DNA from: an archaeon
GTDB taxonomy: Archaea > EX4484-52 > B79-G9
Reading direction: 5' to 3'
Assembly (NCBI GenBank): GCA_013139905.1
Contig: WSZW01000111.1
Location: forward strand, 1 to 8,429
DNA length: 8,429 nt
Shown: positions 1 through 6,470 of the stretch, one piece after another
Layout of the letters: every line of letters starts with the position of its first letter
Numbering within the stretch: position 1 is the first letter of the stretch
Position numbers and translations under genes: made by a program
The notes under the pieces: generated by a model
Told to the model about the DNA's origin: nothing
The model's input: the letters and a program-made list of their open reading frames with translations, nothing else
Databases searched by the model: none

Positions 1-2019
1 TTGTGTTGTTGTGTTTGCATCAACAACAGGAATTATTTTTGAAGTTGAACCGTTTATTGCTAGATTTCCGGTTGTGCTGATACTAATAGGAACATCTGTT
101 CCGTCAACAACACCACGGTTGTAAATACCAACAGCAACCTGAACGGTATCGCCAATAACAACATTATCCGGTGTTGCTATTCTGTATTCATAAATAGGAA
201 TAGGTTTTGATTGTACGGATACTTGTGCTGTTTCTTGTAATCCGTCGTAATCTGCGACAATATCAATTATGTAGTCTCCCCACCAAACAGCATTAATTTC
301 CCAAGTGTATGTTGAATTTGTGCCATTTGGTATTGCAATTACTTCTTTTAGATTTCCGTCTGTAAGATTAAATCTGTCGGGAATTGTAATTGTTATATTA
401 CCGTCTGCTTGTGAATAACCGTAGTTTTCAAGAGTTGCTGTAAGTGTAAATGTTTCGGTTTGATCTACGAACACATCATCAACATGAATCGCAATATTTG
501 GTTTTGTGTCTACTTCAAAGCTTGTGCTGTTGGATTGTTGGTTTTTGTTGTCATAAACATCCATACATCGCACATAGTATGTATAATCTCCATCTGTAAG
601 TGTTAATGGTTGTGTGTGTGTTTCTGTGCCTGTTGTTGCAAATGTATTTGCCATAGTATCATAACTAACATCATTGGTATCATATTTACAAGTCGCAGTT
701 TCATCTGTTGTAGCTTCAAGATTGAACGTATTTACGTGCATATCACTTGAAGGTTCAAGAGTAAGGATTTGCGGCGGTAATGTATCTAAAACAACTGCAT
801 CGATGGTATCAGGTCCATATACAGGATTTGTTTTTCCAGTACATGAGGCATCTTGAGCAATACCACTAATAGAGATAGTATAATTACCAGGTGTTGTTGG
901 AGTCCATTTAAATTCATATGCCGAGCTGCCATCTGTCGGATTTGCAGTAATTACGGGGGTTTGTGTGTCTATTGTAGATCCTGCATCATTTTTTATGGTA
1001 TATGTCATGCTGGTTTCAACCGGAGTTAAAACATAAGCAGGAGTACCCATAACTTCGTCATTTGCATAGTTGCTTAGTTTATCATAGCTAATTGTTATTT
1101 CCTTACCAAGTTCGTGATGTGGATTACCTGTAGCTGAAAGTCCATTAAGTATGGTGTAGCATTCATCTCTAGGTGCCGCAGGATAAACTAAAATGTTATT
1201 TTTCATTGCGGTTTGTGTATCGGAATCTAAACATTTAGCATCAGTTGCAGTGCTTGTAGCTTCAATTCTGTAGGTTCCTGTAATTGTCGGCGTCCATGTA
1301 AATTCTACATTTGCACTTCCACTGTATGGAATAAGTTCAACAGAGCTGTCAGTATATACAACATCGTTAGAACTGTTATACACAGTCATAACAATAGTTG
1401 TTTCAACAGCATATTGATCTGCAATAATTGACGGTACATAATCAAGAGGTCCTGCAGCTTCTATTGCTGCATGTGTTGTCGCATCAAGACTGGCATCAAT
1501 ATTAATTATTAACGGTACATTTTCCTGTGCATCATTTAAAACTGTTAAGTTTTCTATTGGCGCGATGCAAAGTTCTTTTTTGCCCAAATATTTTGTATAT
1601 GGACCTTCTGGATTTTCAGGAGTATCTGTAGATGTACCCCACCAATAAGAACTTTGTTCCCATGCAATGTATCCGTCTTTATAGATGTATAATCCATAAC
1701 CATAAGTTTCTACACTAGAATCTGCGGTTGGAAAATCAAAAACAATATAATCGTTACTTCCAGAATTAAGTGTTTGACCACCCCAAAGAATTCCACTAAC
1801 AGTACTACATGTATCATCAGCACAAATAAAACCAATAGCATTAACATTAGTCACGGAATTATTTGTTTCAATATAATTACTATCGCTAACAACAATTCTA
1901 TCTTTAAAGTCGTATTGAACATATCGGTTTGCGTGAGTGATGGGCATAATAAATAATAATAGTATTGCAATTATTCCAATCATATTAATTGTAGTTTTTA
2001 TTTTTTTAGTCATAATCAT
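1..2019 (-). CDS. Large secreted multi-domain Ig-like surface protein (partial, C-terminus beyond left edge)
   Basis: The frame stays open for 673 codons from an ATG at 2019 to the window edge, so the C-terminus is missing. Residues 1-31 form a signal peptide: a short KK(I)K cluster, a hydrophobic core (MIGIIAILLLFIMPI) and a likely cleavage after THA. Next comes an aromatic-rich domain (residues about 32-160, with Cys near 60 and 64 and a WEQSSYWWG stretch). Two tandem Ig-like repeats of about 130 residues follow, each with VET..., then F(T/K)WTPT..G.Y and a closing DA(K/S)C. Then comes an Ig/FN3-like unit opening DTLPPQI and containing YTYYVRCMDVYDN. Two CARDB-like domains come last (KPNIAIHV..LENYG; KPIPIYEY..YNRG). 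N-x-S/T sequons are frequent. The gene follows the TSP3-type membrane protein by 30 nt, so the two probably share a transcript. I infer a cell-surface or adhesin-like role, attached or released; no catalytic motif is visible. The start is set by GGTGAT at 2024-2029. Confidence 0.88.
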   Translation of the reverse strand, partial: MIMTKKIKTTINMIGIIAILLLFIMPITHANRYVQYDFKDRIVVSDSNYIETNNSVTNVNAIGFICADDTCSTVSGILWGGQTLNSGSNDYIVFDFPTADSSVETYGYGLYIYKDGYIAWEQSSYWWGTSTDTPENPEGPYTKYLGKKELCIAPIENLTVLNDAQENVPLIINIDASLDATTHAAIEAAGPLDYVPSIIADQYAVETTIVMTVYNSSNDVVYTDSSVELIPYSGSANVEFTWTPTITGTYRIEATSTATDAKCLDSDTQTAMKNNILVYPAAPRDECYTILNGLSATGNPHHELGKEITISYDKLSNYANDEVMGTPAYVLTPVETSMTYTIKNDAGSTIDTQTPVITANPTDGSSAYEFKWTPTTPGNYTISISGIAQDASCTGKTNPVYGPDTIDAVVLDTLPPQILTLEPSSDMHVNTFNLEATTDETATCKYDTNDVSYDTMANTFATTGTETHTQPLTLTDGDYTYYVRCMDVYDNKNQQSNSTSFEVDTKPNIAIHVDDVFVDQTETFTLTATLENYGYSQADGNITITIPDRFNLTDGNLKEVIAIPNGTNSTYTWEINAVWWGDYIIDIVADYDGLQETAQVSVQSKPIPIYEYRIATPDNVVIGDTVQVAVGIYNRGVVDGTDVPISISTTGNLAINGSTSKIIPVVDANTTTQ

Positions 2020-2023
2020 TGTA

Positions 2024-2029
2024 ATCACC
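2024..2029 (-). promoter_or_regulatory. Shine-Dalgarno site of the large Ig-like surface protein
   Basis: GGTGAT lies 4 nt before the ATG at 2019 and matches the archaeal 16S tail (AUCACCUCC). It favours the ATG at 2019 over the in-frame ATG at 2013, because the spacing equals that of the other genes in the window. Confidence 0.7.
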
Positions 2030-2049
2030 AAGTATGTATTTGCGAATTA

Positions 2050-3555
2050 TTATTCGCCACTACCTCCACCTTCACCTTCGCCGCCGCCAGAGCCAGGGGT
2101 GCCGCCAGTTACGCTTCCACCACTAGAGCCATAAGTAACAAGCCCCATTTGATGTAATTTTTTCTCTAGATTTTCAAGATTTTTCCAAGCGTTGCTTGTA
2201 TATTCGCTAGGGTCTGTGTCACGAGCAGAACTAACATATATTGTTTCATCATCATCGCCTAATGTATTTGAAAATACTAAACTGGAGCCATCATTATTCA
2301 TACTAATCATTCCCGGAATTATTTCGTTATGTGAATCCTCTAAGATGTGTGCTTTTTGATTCATTGAATCGAAAATAGATGACACGGCATCATTAAGACT
2401 TATTTTATTATCAATTAAATCTAAAACAGTTGCGTCTGAGTCTGAATCAACACTGTCTGTTGGTGTTAATCCTACAATAAAACCCGTATCATCGTTATGA
2501 ATTACTTGTGGAGTATAACCAGTTGGTATTACAAGAGTACCATCATCACCGTACGGAACTTCATATGTATCCATTGGGGTTGTTATTGGACTTTCAGATT
2601 TTTCTATGATTTTATCAACGATTTTACCAATGTCATTGAATGAATATAAATTTTTGGAATTATCCCAATATGTCATTATTCCCGAGGTATCTTTTTTAGG
2701 ATCTATAACTATTGGAGTATAATGATTTTTAGGATCTAAAGGGTTTGTCCCGTAATCAATTTCTTCTTTATCAGAATAACCATCACCATCGGTATCCGGA
2801 TTGGTTGGGTCTGTTTTCCAAATATTCCATTCTTCATGGTCGAATAGACCGTCTTTATCTGTATCTTCATCAGTGATGTTTAGTTCTTTTGTGTATTCAA
2901 CCACATCATTTTCACTATCAATTGCTTGTATTTTGACGGTATAGTTTCCAGGAGCAAGATCATTTATAATAATGCTGGAATTTCCATTATTATCCGTACT
3001 AATAATATCGGAAAGTTTTGGATTTTCAATAAGTACGCCAGAATTATTGTATAATTCAACATCAACATTATCAATAGAATCTGTGTATCCGACAGGCATA
3101 CCTAAAATTGTTTCTGGAGTATCGCTAAAGGTTACCACGGCATCAGATAATCCTGTGTTGTTATCATAATTAGTATGTATTTTAATGTCTGTATCATCAT
3201 TGGCATCTTTTACTGCTAGTGCAGCAACACCACTCAAAAATAATACAGTCGTACCTATAGCTGCTGTTTTTTTTAATTGAGAATAATATTCATTTTTATT
3301 TGCTATGTAGTTACTTACTATATGGCGATGAGAAGAAGTATCTATTTGAGATCTAATTTCCTTTTCAAAAGCTATTTGAGATAATTTAGATGCACGTTCT
3401 ATATCTGAAAAATCTATTTCAGCATATTGAGGATATGTTTTTAATAATTTAGAAGATTCCTTATGTCTCTTATATGCAGTTAGAACATTATGTTCTTTAA
3501 ATGATTCAAATCTGTTTTTTATTCCCGTCATCAATTTATCATATTTTTCATTCAT
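2050..3555 (-). CDS. Membrane-anchored surface protein with Ca-binding TSP3-like repeats and Gly-rich tail
   Basis: This 501-residue protein has no classical signal peptide. Residues 1-96 are charged and predicted cytoplasmic (helical, Lys/Arg/Glu-rich). One membrane segment spans about 97-115 (KKTAAIGTTVLFLSGVAAL), with positive charge before and Asp after it, giving N-in/C-out topology. Outside are a beta-sandwich-like region (about 135-228, ending APGNYTVKIQA, like carboxypeptidase-regulatory/SdrD-B folds) and two acidic calcium-loop repeats (DEDTDKDGLFDHEE at 229-242; NPDTDGDGYSDKEE at 252-265, then YGTNPLDP). An acidic region without a recognised fold follows (298-475), then a Gly/Ser/Glu tail (476-501). 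No LPXTG- or PGF-like sorting motif is visible. The start at 3555 is chosen over a GTG at 3564 because that GTG lies inside the Shine-Dalgarno sequence. It is the first gene of a two-gene unit with the large Ig-like protein. The exact function is unknown; a surface or attachment role is inferred. Confidence 0.85.
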   Translation of the reverse strand: MNEKYDKLMTGIKNRFESFKEHNVLTAYKRHKESSKLLKTYPQYAEIDFSDIERASKLSQIAFEKEIRSQIDTSSHRHIVSNYIANKNEYYSQLKKTAAIGTTVLFLSGVAALAVKDANDDTDIKIHTNYDNNTGLSDAVVTFSDTPETILGMPVGYTDSIDNVDVELYNNSGVLIENPKLSDIISTDNNGNSSIIINDLAPGNYTVKIQAIDSENDVVEYTKELNITDEDTDKDGLFDHEEWNIWKTDPTNPDTDGDGYSDKEEIDYGTNPLDPKNHYTPIVIDPKKDTSGIMTYWDNSKNLYSFNDIGKIVDKIIEKSESPITTPMDTYEVPYGDDGTLVIPTGYTPQVIHNDDTGFIVGLTPTDSVDSDSDATVLDLIDNKISLNDAVSSIFDSMNQKAHILEDSHNEIIPGMISMNNDGSSLVFSNTLGDDDETIYVSSARDTDPSEYTSNAWKNLENLEKKLHQMGLVTYGSSGGSVTGGTPGSGGGEGEGGGSGE

Positions 3556-3559
3556 AAAC

Positions 3560-3564
3560 ATCAC
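3560..3564 (-). promoter_or_regulatory. Shine-Dalgarno site deciding the start at 3555
   Basis: GTGAT ends 4 nt before the ATG at 3555. The upstream in-frame GTG (3564) is part of this site and the ATG at 3561 overlaps it, so both are unlikely starts. Confidence 0.55.
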
Positions 3565-3599
3565 ATTTTTTGTAACTATTTAGTGGTTATACTTGAATA

Positions 3600-3607
3600 T
3601 TGTTACT
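3600..3607 (-). repeat. AGTAACAA direct repeat, copy 2 (at the predicted transcription start)
   Basis: AGTAACAA on the minus strand; an identical copy lies at 3641-3648. The copies are 41 nt apart, about four helical turns, on either side of the TATA box. This could be a regulator site, but chance is possible in AT-rich DNA. Confidence 0.35.
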
Positions 3608-3622
3608 TATTGGTTTCTTAAG

Positions 3623-3630
3623 TATATAAA
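3623..3630 (-). promoter_or_regulatory. TATA box (A-box) of the surface-protein operon
   Basis: TTTATATA is an exact match to the archaeal A-box consensus, preceded by a short GATACC that could serve as BRE. It predicts transcription starting near 3600, giving a leader of about 45 nt to the ATG at 3555. Two copies of AGTAACAA flank it (see the repeat entries). Confidence 0.7.
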
Positions 3631-3640
3631 GGTATCTATT

Positions 3641-3648
3641 TTGTTACT
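3641..3648 (-). repeat. AGTAACAA direct repeat, copy 1 (upstream of the TATA box)
   Basis: Identical to the copy at 3600-3607. It sits just upstream of the TATA/BRE region, where an activator or repressor could bind. No binding protein is identifiable in the window. Confidence 0.35.
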
Positions 3649-3813
3649 ACTATCCAGAGAAATTAAATATAAATCAAAATTTAAACAATTTAAATCATAT
3701 ATTTTGTAAATTTTTAATAATACTATATTGGTTTTTTATCTTTAAGTATTTGTATGTATTTTATCATCAAAAGGTCTATAATTAGTAAAAACAAGTAAAT
3801 ACTATTTATATCT

Positions 3814-3836
3814 TAATAAAAAATTAGATTAAAATG
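3814..3836 (-). terminator. T-rich terminator after cmk
   Basis: About 20-40 nt after the cmk stop codon the minus strand reads a T-rich stretch with runs of four and six T. Archaeal transcription commonly ends at such T-tracts without a strong hairpin. The rest of the 299-nt gap (3556-3854) is AT-rich and, apart from the promoter elements near 3623, shows no gene on either strand. Confidence 0.45.
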
Positions 3837-3854
3837 CGTTTTTTAAGTTTATGA

Positions 3855-4382
3855 TTACAATTGTTTAATTTTATCAATAATTTGCACGGCAATTTCTTCT
3901 GCTGTTGCTTTTGAGGAATCAATCACCAAATCATACAAAGAAGTATCGTTTATGTCTATATTATAATAAGACATATATCGTTTGGCTTCGGATTTTTCAC
4001 GAAAAATCATTTTTTTTAAAACCACATCAACATTCATATCTTCGCGTTTAGCTACACGCAAAGCCCTTACCGTTTGAGGTGCAAAAAGCCATATTTTAAG
4101 CTGAGCATTACACATATGACCGGAAAGTCGTCCTTCAAAAATAGCATTATCATTTGTTTTTGAAAGTTCTTTTTGCTTAGAATCAATAAGTTTATCGATC
4201 GCAGGATTTTCTTCGCAAAGTTTTCCAAATTCTGCAAGCGTCATATTTCGTTTTTTAGCAAATTTTCTAAAAAGCTCACCTGTAGATATAAATTCCATAT
4301 TTAATTTTTCAGAAACAAGATTACCAACAGTTGTAGTTCCGGTTCCGGGAAGTCCGCTTAGAGTAATATTCAAGAAAAACAC
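3855..4382 (-). CDS. cmk: Cytidylate kinase, archaeal type
   Basis: Cytosolic (d)CMP kinase, transferring phosphate from ATP to CMP/dCMP in pyrimidine nucleotide synthesis and salvage. The 175-residue reading has a P-loop SGLPGTGTTT (residues 9-18; the archaeal family has GxxGxGTT with Thr where most kinases have Lys). It also has ISTGELFRKFAKKRNM (NMP-binding region), a conserved IFEGRLSG, IWLFAP, and a lid-like KREDMN/REKSEAKRY segment followed by YYNIDINDTSLYDLVIDSS, typical of archaeal Cmk. The start is uncertain: GTG at 4382, or TTG at 4373, which would begin NITLSGLPG and fits the usual family N-terminus better. No ATG is available in frame near the start. It follows adk by 10 nt and is almost certainly cotranscribed, a common archaeal pairing. 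Confidence 0.93.
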   Translation of the reverse strand: MFFLNITLSGLPGTGTTTVGNLVSEKLNMEFISTGELFRKFAKKRNMTLAEFGKLCEENPAIDKLIDSKQKELSKTNDNAIFEGRLSGHMCNAQLKIWLFAPQTVRALRVAKREDMNVDVVLKKMIFREKSEAKRYMSYYNIDINDTSLYDLVIDSSKATAEEIAVQIIDKIKQL

Positions 4383-4392
4383 AACATCATTA

Positions 4393-4977
4393 TCATTTCA
4401 TAATATGCAATAATTCATTTACGGCATTGTGGAGTTCATTATTATTATTTTTTATGATTTTAGTTGTAGCACCCGTAAGAATACCCACCGAAATAGCGCA
4501 AGACCGGTTCATTTGTTGGTGCTCATCAATTAATTCTTCAGAATCCGAATCGCGCACACGGGTATCATCAGACATTCGTCGTCTATGTATTTCCATAGCA
4601 TTACCTTCGATAAGAACAAGTACATTAGGATTAATACTTTTTGAAACCCATTCTGGCAATCCTACAAGATATCCTGCAGGTGTTTTTATGGTGCAATGTG
4701 TATCTACAACAACATTCGTCTTTAAAGATATTTTTGAAATTTTTTCGCCAACAAGAGTTTGTATTTTTTTCTGTGTGTCAGAATCCATTTTTCTAAGTTC
4801 GTCTCTATTTTTCACATAACCTTCCTTTTTTGCAATTTCAAACATTTGTGTTCCGTAATTGACAGATTCATACCGAATTCCGTGTGTTTGTAATAATTCT
4901 AGCGTTGATTCAAGAACAGTTGTTTTTCCGGAACCGGGAATTCCTGTAAGTATAACAATTTTATTTTTTGTAGTCAT
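4393..4977 (-). CDS. adkA: Adenylate kinase, archaeal AdkA type
   Basis: Catalyses ATP + AMP = 2 ADP in the cytosol. At 194 residues it matches the archaeal trimeric AdkA family rather than the bacterial Adk fold variant. Visible hallmarks are the P-loop TGIPGSGKTT (residues 11-20), the AMP-site region (VNYGTQMFEIAKKEG; RDELRKM), the family-specific VVDTHCTIKTPAGYLVGLP (about 90-108), and an Arg-rich lid (RRRMSDDTRVRDSDS, about 132-146). The ATG at 4977 has GAGGT at 4985-4989 with 7 nt between, matching other starts here. It is upstream of cmk by 10 nt. A weak TATA-like element lies at 5015-5021 and a GC-rich hairpin further upstream, so adk-cmk probably has its own promoter. Confidence 0.96.
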   Translation of the reverse strand: MTTKNKIVILTGIPGSGKTTVLESTLELLQTHGIRYESVNYGTQMFEIAKKEGYVKNRDELRKMDSDTQKKIQTLVGEKISKISLKTNVVVDTHCTIKTPAGYLVGLPEWVSKSINPNVLVLIEGNAMEIHRRRMSDDTRVRDSDSEELIDEHQQMNRSCAISVGILTGATTKIIKNNNNELHNAVNELLHIMK

Positions 4978-5014
4978 AATAAATACCTCTTATGTTAAAA
5001 ATACACATCAAATC

Positions 5015-5021
5015 ATTTAAA
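5015..5021 (-). promoter_or_regulatory. Possible TATA box of adk-cmk
   Basis: TTTAAAT lies about 41 nt before the adk start, the spacing expected for an archaeal promoter with a short leader. The surrounding DNA is very AT-rich, so the match is weak. Confidence 0.3.
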
Positions 5022-5057
5022 GATTTTTTATTTTTAATATTAGAATTAAAATATAAT

Positions 5058-5085
5058 GCGGCAAGACCATATATTGGTTTGCCGC
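5058..5085 (-). other. GC-rich inverted repeat between the mini-histone gene and adk
   Basis: GCGGCAA at 5058-5064 pairs with TTGCCGC at 5079-5085 (7 bp). An inner CCA/TGG (5067-5069 with 5075-5077) closes a TATAT loop, with a small GA/T bulge. It stands out in otherwise AT-rich intergenic DNA. It may be a hairpin in RNA (terminator or leader structure, followed on the minus strand by an AT-rich tail) or a protein-binding palindrome. Confidence 0.6.
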
Positions 5086-5093
5086 CCACCGTT

Positions 5094-5100
5094 AAAAAAA
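5094..5100 (-). terminator. T7 run after the mini-histone gene
   Basis: A run of seven T on the minus strand begins 12 nt past the stop codon of the 57-residue histone-fold gene. It sits in the loop of a small ACCGT/ACGGT inverted repeat (5088-5092 with 5102-5106). It fits archaeal T-tract termination. Confidence 0.5.
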
Positions 5101-5111
5101 TACGGTTAAAT

Positions 5112-5285
5112 TTAAAGGTCTCTTGCTTTAATGGTTGATCTGTTGTTTGCTTTTGCTCTCTCGCCTGCGCGATCAAGAATATTTGCAACAACGTCGCTTA
5201 GAACATCATCTGCTTCTGCAGAAAAGCTCACACCTTTAGATTTTGCGTATTCTCTAACTTTACTTTTTACGATTAATTCTGCCAT
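5112..5285 (-). CDS. 57-residue mini histone-fold protein (DUF1931-like)
   Basis: A small protein beginning MAELIVKSKVREYAKSKGVS and ending KARDL. It aligns by eye with the C-terminal half of the neighbouring histone: (A)xxAK(x)nxR(S/K)T(I/V)KxxD(L/I). Residues 22-47 would form the long central helix and RST (49-51) the L2 DNA-contact loop. The chain stops right after the first residues of helix 3, so the fold is shorter than a canonical 67-69-residue archaeal histone. Similar short histone-fold proteins (DUF1931-like) occur in archaea, from memory of the family. The start is secure: GGAGGT at 5293-5298, 7 nt before the ATG. It lies 86 nt after the canonical histone gene, with a possible promoter at 5330-5337. 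I infer a nucleoid protein or partner of the canonical histone. Whether it binds DNA or pairs with that histone is unknown. Confidence 0.85.
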   Translation of the reverse strand: MAELIVKSKVREYAKSKGVSFSAEADDVLSDVVANILDRAGERAKANNRSTIKARDL

Positions 5286-5292
5286 TTGTATA

Positions 5293-5298
5293 ACCTCC
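5293..5298 (-). promoter_or_regulatory. Strong Shine-Dalgarno site of the mini-histone gene
   Basis: GGAGGT with 7 nt to the ATG at 5285. This is among the best ribosome-binding sites in the window, supports this very short ORF as a real gene, and suggests high translation. Confidence 0.8.
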
Positions 5299-5329
5299 AG
5301 AAATGGTAATTTTTTTTAGAGAATTAAAC

Positions 5330-5337
5330 ATTATAAA
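5330..5337 (-). promoter_or_regulatory. Possible TATA box of the mini-histone gene
   Basis: TTTATAAT, about 48 nt before the ATG at 5285, which would give a leader of about 20 nt. It would allow expression independent of the upstream four-gene operon. Confidence 0.5.
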
Positions 5338-5371
5338 GATTACTCATGATTAGACGAAATTATAGGTATAT

Positions 5372-5575
5372 TTAGCTTTTTTTGATGAATTTTATGTCTG
5401 CTTCTTTAACGGTTTTTCGACCGGCATGTTTTGCAACACTTACAGCTTCTTCGGCTTTAGATAATGCAATGTTTTCAATATACTCTGCAAATAGTTCTGC
5501 AGCATCTTTAGAAACACGCTCAGCACCGGCATCTCTTATAATACGTTCCATAGCTGCAATTGGCAAATTTCCCAT
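5372..5575 (-). CDS. Archaeal histone
   Basis: A 67-residue single histone fold that packages DNA as dimers or longer assemblies. It opens MGNLPIAAMERIIRDAGAER, matching the archaeal family's LPIAP(V/M)xRIIR.AGAERVS. It contains helix 2 (about 22-48), the L2 loop AGRKTVK (51-57, the DNA-contacting RKT) and helix 3 (EADIKFIKKS), with no N- or C-terminal tail. The ATG at 5575 is chosen over a GTG at 5584 because GGAGTGAT (5580-5587) sits 4 nt before it and would include that GTG. The gene starts 5 nt after the stop of the RimK-family ligase, and its ribosome-binding site overlaps the ligase's last codons. It is therefore the last gene of the rimB-like/rimK-like operon. That is an unusual context for a histone and is discussed as a finding. 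Confidence 0.96.
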   Translation of the reverse strand: MGNLPIAAMERIIRDAGAERVSKDAAELFAEYIENIALSKAEEAVSVAKHAGRKTVKEADIKFIKKS

Positions 5576-5579
5576 AAAT

Positions 5580-5587
5580 ATCACTCC
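5580..5587 (-). promoter_or_regulatory. Shine-Dalgarno site of the histone, overlapping the rimK-like stop codon
   Basis: GGAGTGAT contains the last GAG codon's G and the TGA stop (5581-5583) of the upstream ligase. This points to translational coupling of the ligase and histone. Confidence 0.7.
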
Positions 5588-6459
5588 ATTTTTGATTCTA
5601 AGTAATCTATAATTCTTTTTGCGATATTTATATTTGTTGCGTCCATCATTCCTCGAATCCCGGGATTTATGTTCGCCTCTATTACAACGGGGCCGGATTT
5701 ACTCTCAAGAAGGTCAATCGCGCATATATCTGCGTGCAATACTTTGGCTGTCTTAATTGCAATGCGATTCATTTCTTCTGTTGGTTCATATCGCTCTGCA
5801 GTGCCGCCAGATTTTATATTAGCTCTTTTTTCACCTTTTTTAGCCACGCGTTTATATGCACCAATTACGGTGTCTTCTGCAACAAGTATTCTGATGTCTT
5901 CTCCGGGATTTTCTATAAATTCCTGTATTAGTATCTGTTGGTTTAAAACACCCATAGAAGCAATTATCGTTCGCATGGCTTCCTTATTATCAACATACAT
6001 AATACCAACACCACCAGAACCAGACATTAGTTTTACCATTAAAGGGAATTTTACTTTATCTATTAATGCTTCAGTTCCATCTTTTGATTTTAGAAGATAG
6101 GTTATTGGTGTTGGAATACCACACCGGGCAAGTGTAACTGCGGTAATGAATTTATCATGAGCTACAAGAACGGTTGCAGCACTATATGGTTTTTTTATTG
6201 GATAGGCATCAAAAGCATTCATTATCTGAAATCCGTAGTCTTTTCTTCTACCATCTATTTTTGGAAGCAAATAATCTATTTTTGTCAAATCTTTGCCCTC
6301 GTATTCGATTTTTATTTTATTATTGGCAACTGTAAGTGTTATATCTTGTATTGGCGCAAAAGAAACATCAAATACTTTAGCGGATTCTTCAAGTATTAAT
6401 TTTGTTGTAGCGGATTTTGCTTTAGGACCAATAACCAATAATTTTTTTTTGTGAAGCAT
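5581..6459 (-). CDS. RimK-family ATP-grasp ligase (intact copy)
   Basis: A 292-residue ATP-grasp enzyme of the RimK/LysX/MptN/CofF group, which joins an amino acid (often glutamate) to a carboxylate through an acyl-phosphate. Key sites are present: HDKFITAVTLARCGIPTP (101-118), the ATP-binding Lys in PLMVKLMSGSGGVGI (Lys143 plus Gly-rich loop), the hinge QEF (179-181), Arg190, the phosphate/substrate loop KRVAKKGEKRANIKSGG (203-219), and metal ligands Asp249, Glu261 and Asn263 in the VIEANINPG motif. The ATG at 6459 is preferred to one at 6471, because GGTAAT (6464-6469) fits the window's Shine-Dalgarno spacing and covers the upstream ATG. It follows the degenerate paralogue by 11 nt and precedes the histone by 5 nt. 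The neighbouring RimB-like retropepsin argues for protein glutamylation rather than coenzyme F420 or tetrahydromethanopterin tailoring. The substrate is unknown, since archaea lack bS6. Confidence 0.9.
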   Translation of the reverse strand: MLHKKKLLVIGPKAKSATTKLILEESAKVFDVSFAPIQDITLTVANNKIKIEYEGKDLTKIDYLLPKIDGRRKDYGFQIMNAFDAYPIKKPYSAATVLVAHDKFITAVTLARCGIPTPITYLLKSKDGTEALIDKVKFPLMVKLMSGSGGVGIMYVDNKEAMRTIIASMGVLNQQILIQEFIENPGEDIRILVAEDTVIGAYKRVAKKGEKRANIKSGGTAERYEPTEEMNRIAIKTAKVLHADICAIDLLESKSGPVVIEANINPGIRGMMDATNINIAKRIIDYLESKME

Positions 6460-6463
6460 AAGT

Positions 6464-6469
6464 ATTACC
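6464..6469 (-). promoter_or_regulatory. Shine-Dalgarno site deciding the rimK-like start at 6459
   Basis: GGTAAT ends 4 nt before the ATG at 6459. The alternative ATG at 6471 would overlap the stop of the upstream gene and has no such site in front of it. Confidence 0.55.
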
Positions 6470-6470
6470 A

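Noticed and set aside
1937..2134. Plus-strand frame with a hydrophobic segment and a Pro-rich tail
   Set aside because: The hydrophobic part is the complement of the signal peptide of the Ig-like protein, and the Pro-rich part is the complement of the Gly-rich tail.
4427..4819. Plus-strand 130-codon frame opposite adk
   Set aside because: Antisense to a clearly recognised enzyme; no ribosome-binding site and no recognisable composition.
4961..5191. Minus-strand 76-codon frame between adk and the histones
   Set aside because: It overlaps the 57-residue histone-fold gene in another frame and crosses the GC-rich hairpin. It has no ribosome-binding site and no protein-like pattern.
5669..6100. 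Plus-strand 143-codon frame opposite the RimK-like ligase
   Set aside because: It is the complement of conserved ATP-grasp sequence and is best explained as a shadow.
5581..6459. Calling the ligase MptN or CofF (tetrahydromethanopterin or F420 glutamate ligase)
   Set aside because: The sequence alone cannot separate these relatives from RimK. The retropepsin neighbour favours protein modification, and no coenzyme-pathway gene is nearby.
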